Of a stretch of DNA of 54,674 nt, positions 51,244-54,674 are shown in pieces (the stretch's first letter is position 1; each line of letters starts with the position of its first letter). Location: contig CASEPH010000255.1 in assembly GCA_949289625.1 (NCBI GenBank), positions 1 through 54,674 on the forward strand, given 5' to 3'. A model generated the notes under the pieces. It was not told the origin of the DNA. It was given only the letters and a program-made list of their open reading frames with translations, and did not search any database. Source of the stretch: an uncultured Clostridia bacterium. GTDB taxonomy: Bacteria > Bacillota_A > Clostridia > Oscillospirales > Oscillospiraceae. Both the position numbers and the translations under genes were made by a program.

Positions 51244-53241
51244 ATGGAGTTGATCTCTTTGAATAAAAAGCTATCCCGGCTGTTCTCCCCCAGGATGTCC
51301 GTCTACTTTATCATACTGGCGGCATTCTGCTGCGTGGCATGGTTTCTGCTTCCCCCGGTACTGGCGGGATTGGAAACCGCCGTCGCGCTGGGTGTGCTGA
51401 TCTATGATCGAATCCGTGCCGTACGCCGGAAAAAGGAGATCGCACAATATCTACAAGACGCAAACTTTTCCGTGGACTCCGTTTCCAATGAGCGAATGAG
51501 CATTCCCTTGCCGGCTGTGATCCTGAACGTCACAGGCGGAGAGATTATGTGGTGCAACGAGGCCTTTATGCAGATTGCCAATGCCAGCGAAAGCCTTTTT
51601 GAAGTAACTCTCACCGATATTTTCCCGGATTTTACCACTGACTGGCTGATTGAAGGAAAAACGGAGTGCCCGGAAGCGGTATCCTTTCAGGATTGCCGCT
51701 ATCGGATCTATGGAGATCTGATCCGCACAGAGGAAGAAAACTCCCCCTATTTGGCCGCCATGCTCTACTGGGTGGATCTGACGGAGCTTTTGAACGTGCG
51801 GGACGAGTACGAGTTATCCCGGCCGGTGGTCAGCATTATCCTGGTGGACAACTACGACGAGCTGACCTCCAACCTTCCGGACAAATCCATCTCCAGCCTT
51901 TCCGCCAAACTGGACGACGCCATCACCGCCTGGGTCTCCAATGAAGGAATCCTGCGTAAACTGGAGCGCAACCGGTATCTATTCCTGTTTGAGCAGCGGG
52001 ATCTCCCCCGGCTCATTGCTGAGAAATTCTCGATTTTGGATACGGTACGGGCCATTACCAACGATTTTGGCACCCCTGCCACCTTGACCATCGGCATCGG
52101 CAAGGACGGCCAGTCCCTGCAGGAGAATTATGAATTCGCCTCCCTCAGCGTGGACATGAGTCTTTCCCGGGGCGGCGATCAGGCCATTATCAAGGATCGG
52201 TACAATTTTGCCTTTTACGGCGGCCGGGCCCAGGAGGCAGAGCGCCGCACCAAGGTCAAATCCCGTGTCATGGCCGGCTCCCTGTCGGAGCTGATCTCTC
52301 AGTCCTCCTCCGTGTTTATCATGGGCCACAAGAACGCTGATATTGACGCAGTAGGCGCTGCCGTGGGCATTATGGCCATTTGCCGGAAACTGGACTGCCC
52401 GGCGCAAATCATCATAGATTTGCAGCGAAATTCCGCCCATGCCCTGCTGGAAAAGCTTCAAGCAAAACCGGAATATGCCAATTGCTTTACCACAGAGCAG
52501 GACGCACTGCTGGACGCAGACGAAGAAAGCCTGCTAGTGGTGGTGGATACCAACCGTCCCGATCAGGTGGAGTCCCGGATGTTTTTGGAAAACTGCCCCC
52601 GGGTGGCTGTGATTGACCATCACCGGCGTGCCGCAGATTACATTGAGGACGCTATTCTCAATTTCCACGAACCTTACGCCTCTTCCGCTTCCGAGCTGGT
52701 CACCGAGCTAGTGCAATATCTGCTGGAACGGGAGGATCTGCTGCCGGAAGAGACCATGTCTCTGTTGGCCGGCATCGTACTAGACACCAAGAACTTCTCC
52801 GTCCGCACCGGCGCCCGGACCTTTGAGGCGGCTGCCTGGCTTCGGAAACACGGGGCGGATACGGTGGCAGTCAAGCTGCTGTTCCAAAACGATCTCAGCG
52901 CTACCCTCTCCCGTTACGAAATTCTGCAGCATGCGGAGCTCTACCGGGGAGATATCGCGCTTTGCTGCCTGGACTACACCTCGGATCGGATCATTGCCGC
53001 CCAGGCTGCCGATGAGCTGCTGAATATCTCCGGCATTCAGGCCAGCTTTGTGTTCTATCCCGACGGGGATCTGGTCATGTGTTCGGCCCGGTCCATCGGA
53101 GAAGCCAACGTCCAGATGATTCTGGAGCCTCTGGGCGGCGGTGGAAATCAGGCCACTGCCGGAGCCCAGATCAAGGGCATGACCCCGGAGCAGGTGTGTC
53201 AGGCCATCAAGGATTCCATCGACAATTTCTTCAGTGAATGA
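51244..53241 (+). CDS. gdpP: Cyclic-di-AMP phosphodiesterase GdpP (DHH family)
   Basis: About 665 residues. Two N-terminal membrane segments (about 20-60), a PAS-like domain (about 85-170), a degenerate GGDEF domain (about 180-300; the GGDEF motif itself is lost), and a C-terminal DHH/DHHA1 phosphoesterase with IMGHKNADIDAVGAA, VVVDTNRPDQ, VAVIDHHRR and GGGGNQATAGAQI. It hydrolyses c-di-AMP to pApA and influences wall, potassium and beta-lactam responses. A TTG at 51259 with GGAG 9 bases upstream is an alternative start. First gene of the gdpP-rplI-dnaB cluster, which is conserved in Firmicutes. Confidence 0.94.
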   Translation: MELISLNKKLSRLFSPRMSVYFIILAAFCCVAWFLLPPVLAGLETAVALGVLIYDRIRAVRRKKEIAQYLQDANFSVDSVSNERMSIPLPAVILNVTGGEIMWCNEAFMQIANASESLFEVTLTDIFPDFTTDWLIEGKTECPEAVSFQDCRYRIYGDLIRTEEENSPYLAAMLYWVDLTELLNVRDEYELSRPVVSIILVDNYDELTSNLPDKSISSLSAKLDDAITAWVSNEGILRKLERNRYLFLFEQRDLPRLIAEKFSILDTVRAITNDFGTPATLTIGIGKDGQSLQENYEFASLSVDMSLSRGGDQAIIKDRYNFAFYGGRAQEAERRTKVKSRVMAGSLSELISQSSSVFIMGHKNADIDAVGAAVGIMAICRKLDCPAQIIIDLQRNSAHALLEKLQAKPEYANCFTTEQDALLDADEESLLVVVDTNRPDQVESRMFLENCPRVAVIDHHRRAADYIEDAILNFHEPYASSASELVTELVQYLLEREDLLPEETMSLLAGIVLDTKNFSVRTGARTFEAAAWLRKHGADTVAVKLLFQNDLSATLSRYEILQHAELYRGDIALCCLDYTSDRIIAAQAADELLNISGIQASFVFYPDGDLVMCSARSIGEANVQMILEPLGGGGNQATAGAQIKGMTPEQVCQAIKDSIDNFFSE

Positions 53242-53273
53242 TTTCACAGGGACTTAGAAAGGAGCAATCACTT

Positions 53274-53720
53274 ATGAAAGTTATTTTATTGCAGGACATT
53301 CGCGGCAAGGGGAAAAAGGGCCAGATGATCGAGGCCTCCGACGGCTATGCCCGGAACTTCCTGCTTCCCAGAAAAATGGCCATTGAGGCCACTGCCGACA
53401 ACATCAACACCATGAAGATGAACGACAAAGCTAAGGCCGAGCAGATGGCCCGAGAAAAGGCCCAGGCCCAGGAGTTTGCCGACAAACTGAAGGAGATCAC
53501 CGTGGAGATCACCGCAAAATCCGGCAACGGCGGTCGGCTCTTTGGGTCCATCACCTCTGCCGAGGTATCCGAGGCTCTGAAGACCCAGCACGGCATTGCC
53601 ATCGACAAGAAGAAGATTGTGCAGGATGAGCCTATCAAGTCCTTCGGCACCTTTACCCTGAAGGCAAAGCTGGGGTATGAGATCACGGCCAATATCTCCG
53701 TCCACGTCAGTGAGGGATAA
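53274..53720 (+). CDS. rplI: 50S ribosomal protein L9
   Basis: 148 residues. Starts MKVILLQDIRGKGKKGQMIEASDGYARNFLLPRKMA, the L9 signature, then the long connecting helix and C-terminal domain (NGGRLFGSITSAEVSEAL). SD AAAGGAG. Between gdpP and dnaB, as is standard. Confidence 0.98.
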   Translation: MKVILLQDIRGKGKKGQMIEASDGYARNFLLPRKMAIEATADNINTMKMNDKAKAEQMAREKAQAQEFADKLKEITVEITAKSGNGGRLFGSITSAEVSEALKTQHGIAIDKKKIVQDEPIKSFGTFTLKAKLGYEITANISVHVSEG

Positions 53721-53754
53721 ATTCTTCCCATTTTGTTGTTGAGAGGTGTGAACC

Positions 53755-54674
53755 ATGGATGATCTGCTTTCCAGGCAGCTGCCCCACTCGCTGGAGGCTG
53801 AGCAGGCCGTTATCGGCTCTATGCTCATCGACAGCCACTGTGTGGCGGATATGCTGGAAATTCTGAAACCAAATGACTTTTATTTGCAGCAGAACAAGGA
53901 TATTTTCACCACGATCTATACCATGTTCAACTTCTCCATGAATATTGACCCGGTGACGGTGATGGACCAGATGAAGCAGTCCGGTGTCTACGACGAGGAA
54001 AAAACCCGGGACTATCTGCTGCAAATCTTGGACATCACCCCTACTGCCGCCAACGCCAAACAGTACGCCCAAATTGTGGCGGATAAATCCCTGCTGCGTC
54101 AGCTGGCCCAGGCTGCCATCGACATTTCCCAGATTGTTTCGGAGGAAGTGGGCTCCGCCCAGAGCATTATGGATGCCGCGGAGCAGAAGATCTATGCTAT
54201 CCGAAATGGACGCAGCCGCCAGGAGTTGGAACATATCGGCACCATTCTGCTGTCTGTGTACGAACAGCTTGCCGAACGGGCCAGGTCTGACAGCGCCATC
54301 CCCGGCCTTTCCACAGGTCTGCGGGATCTGGACGCCAAGATCAACGGCCTGAACAAGTCCGATTTGCTGCTGATTGCTGCCCGGCCTGGCATGGGAAAGA
54401 GCTCCATCGCTCTGAATATTGCGCTGTCAGTGGCCAAGCAATATAAAAAGGCCGTGGTCATTTTTAACCTGGAAATGAGCAAGGAGCAGCTGGTCTCCAG
54501 GCTTCTATCCAACGAGAGTTTTGTGGACTCTCAGCTGCTGCTCACCGGCAAACTCTCTGACGAGGAGTGGGACAAGCTGGGGGTGGCCGCCTCTGCCCTG
54601 AGCCAGACGGATATTCGCATCGACGACAATCCATCCATCACCGTAACGGAGATGAATGCAAAATGCCGTCGGGT
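53755..54674 (+). CDS. dnaB: Replicative DNA helicase DnaB (3' end cut by window)
   Basis: 306 codons are present of about 440-450. N-terminal primase-interaction domain begins LPHSLEAEQAVIGSMLID, then the linker and the RecA-like core start: IPGLSTGLRDLDAKINGLNKSDLLLIAARPGMGKSSIALNIA with Walker A ARPGMGKSS. The helicase moves 5'-3' and recruits DnaG, encoded elsewhere in this window. SD GAGAGGTG. Starts 34 bp after rplI. Confidence 0.96.
   Translation, partial: MDDLLSRQLPHSLEAEQAVIGSMLIDSHCVADMLEILKPNDFYLQQNKDIFTTIYTMFNFSMNIDPVTVMDQMKQSGVYDEEKTRDYLLQILDITPTAANAKQYAQIVADKSLLRQLAQAAIDISQIVSEEVGSAQSIMDAAEQKIYAIRNGRSRQELEHIGTILLSVYEQLAERARSDSAIPGLSTGLRDLDAKINGLNKSDLLLIAARPGMGKSSIALNIALSVAKQYKKAVVIFNLEMSKEQLVSRLLSNESFVDSQLLLTGKLSDEEWDKLGVAASALSQTDIRIDDNPSITVTEMNAKCRR

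Overview
The window looks like a chromosomal segment of a GC-rich, anaerobic, endospore-forming Firmicute, most likely a Clostridia member of the Oscillospiraceae type (Flavonifractor, Oscillibacter or Lawsonibacter-like). Reasons: a spoIIGA-sigE pair, two different [FeFe]-hydrogenase-type proteins, acetate kinase, an ECF folate transporter under a THF riboswitch, RNase J, strong AGGAGG ribosome binding sites, and many TTG/GTG starts. No rRNA, tRNA, CRISPR array, insertion sequence or prophage was seen. It reads as stable core chromosome with a few accessory metabolic genes. The genus is an inference.

Layout. 1-10.1 kb (all minus): rpmE, hflX, a YigZ/IMPACT gene, dgt, dnaG and rpoD form a replication/transcription/translation block, followed by a DivIVA-like coiled-coil gene, an orphan fumarase-type beta subunit and a DegV gene cut by the window edge. 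Upstream of rpmE are a flavodoxin and tmcAL, which overlap by about 395 bp. 10.3-14.2 kb: ackA, an HD hydrolase, a YkuD-like protein that lacks its catalytic Cys, and a NUDIX hydrolase. 14.2-18.4 kb (minus): a moxR / DUF58 / transglutaminase envelope operon. 18.6-22.3 kb: a two-gene [FeFe] hydrogenase unit (NuoF/GltD-like fusion plus catalytic HydA). 22.4-23.9 kb: a subtype-B tannase-like hydrolase with a Gly-Gly-Pro repeat inserted in it. 24-26.5 kb: ttcA, rplM-rpsI and an HD nucleotidase. 26.6-31.1 kb (minus): spoIIGA and sigE, directly followed by a sensory-type [FeFe] hydrogenase with a PAS domain and a SpoIIE/PP2C phosphatase. 31.2-34.8 kb (minus): DUF951, recQ, hisC and a radical SAM gene, tightly overlapping. 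34.9-39.7 kb: a small unknown protein, an S1-domain protein, rarA, nth, a VanZ-like protein and birA. 39.8-43.2 kb: ylxM, ffh, rpsP and khpA, then the THF riboswitch and folT. 43.2-46.9 kb: a triple-repeat lipoprotein, mgtE with a long structured leader, and a small membrane protein. 47.1-48.9 kb: a ferredoxin/flavoprotein reductase. 49-54.7 kb: RNase J with a long leader, then gdpP, rplI and dnaB (partial).

How it fits together: fermentative energy metabolism (acetate kinase, hydrogenase, an anaerobic flavoprotein reductase, perhaps polyphenol ester hydrolysis by the tannase-like enzyme) sits among information-processing genes. The most distinctive content is hydrogen-related. A catalytic [FeFe] hydrogenase with a GltD-like partner lies about 5 kb from a probable H2/redox sensor coupled to a PP2C phosphatase, and that sensor module lies immediately behind the sporulation sigma-E operon. 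Function calls rest on recognised motifs and gene order read from the sequence. No database search was run.
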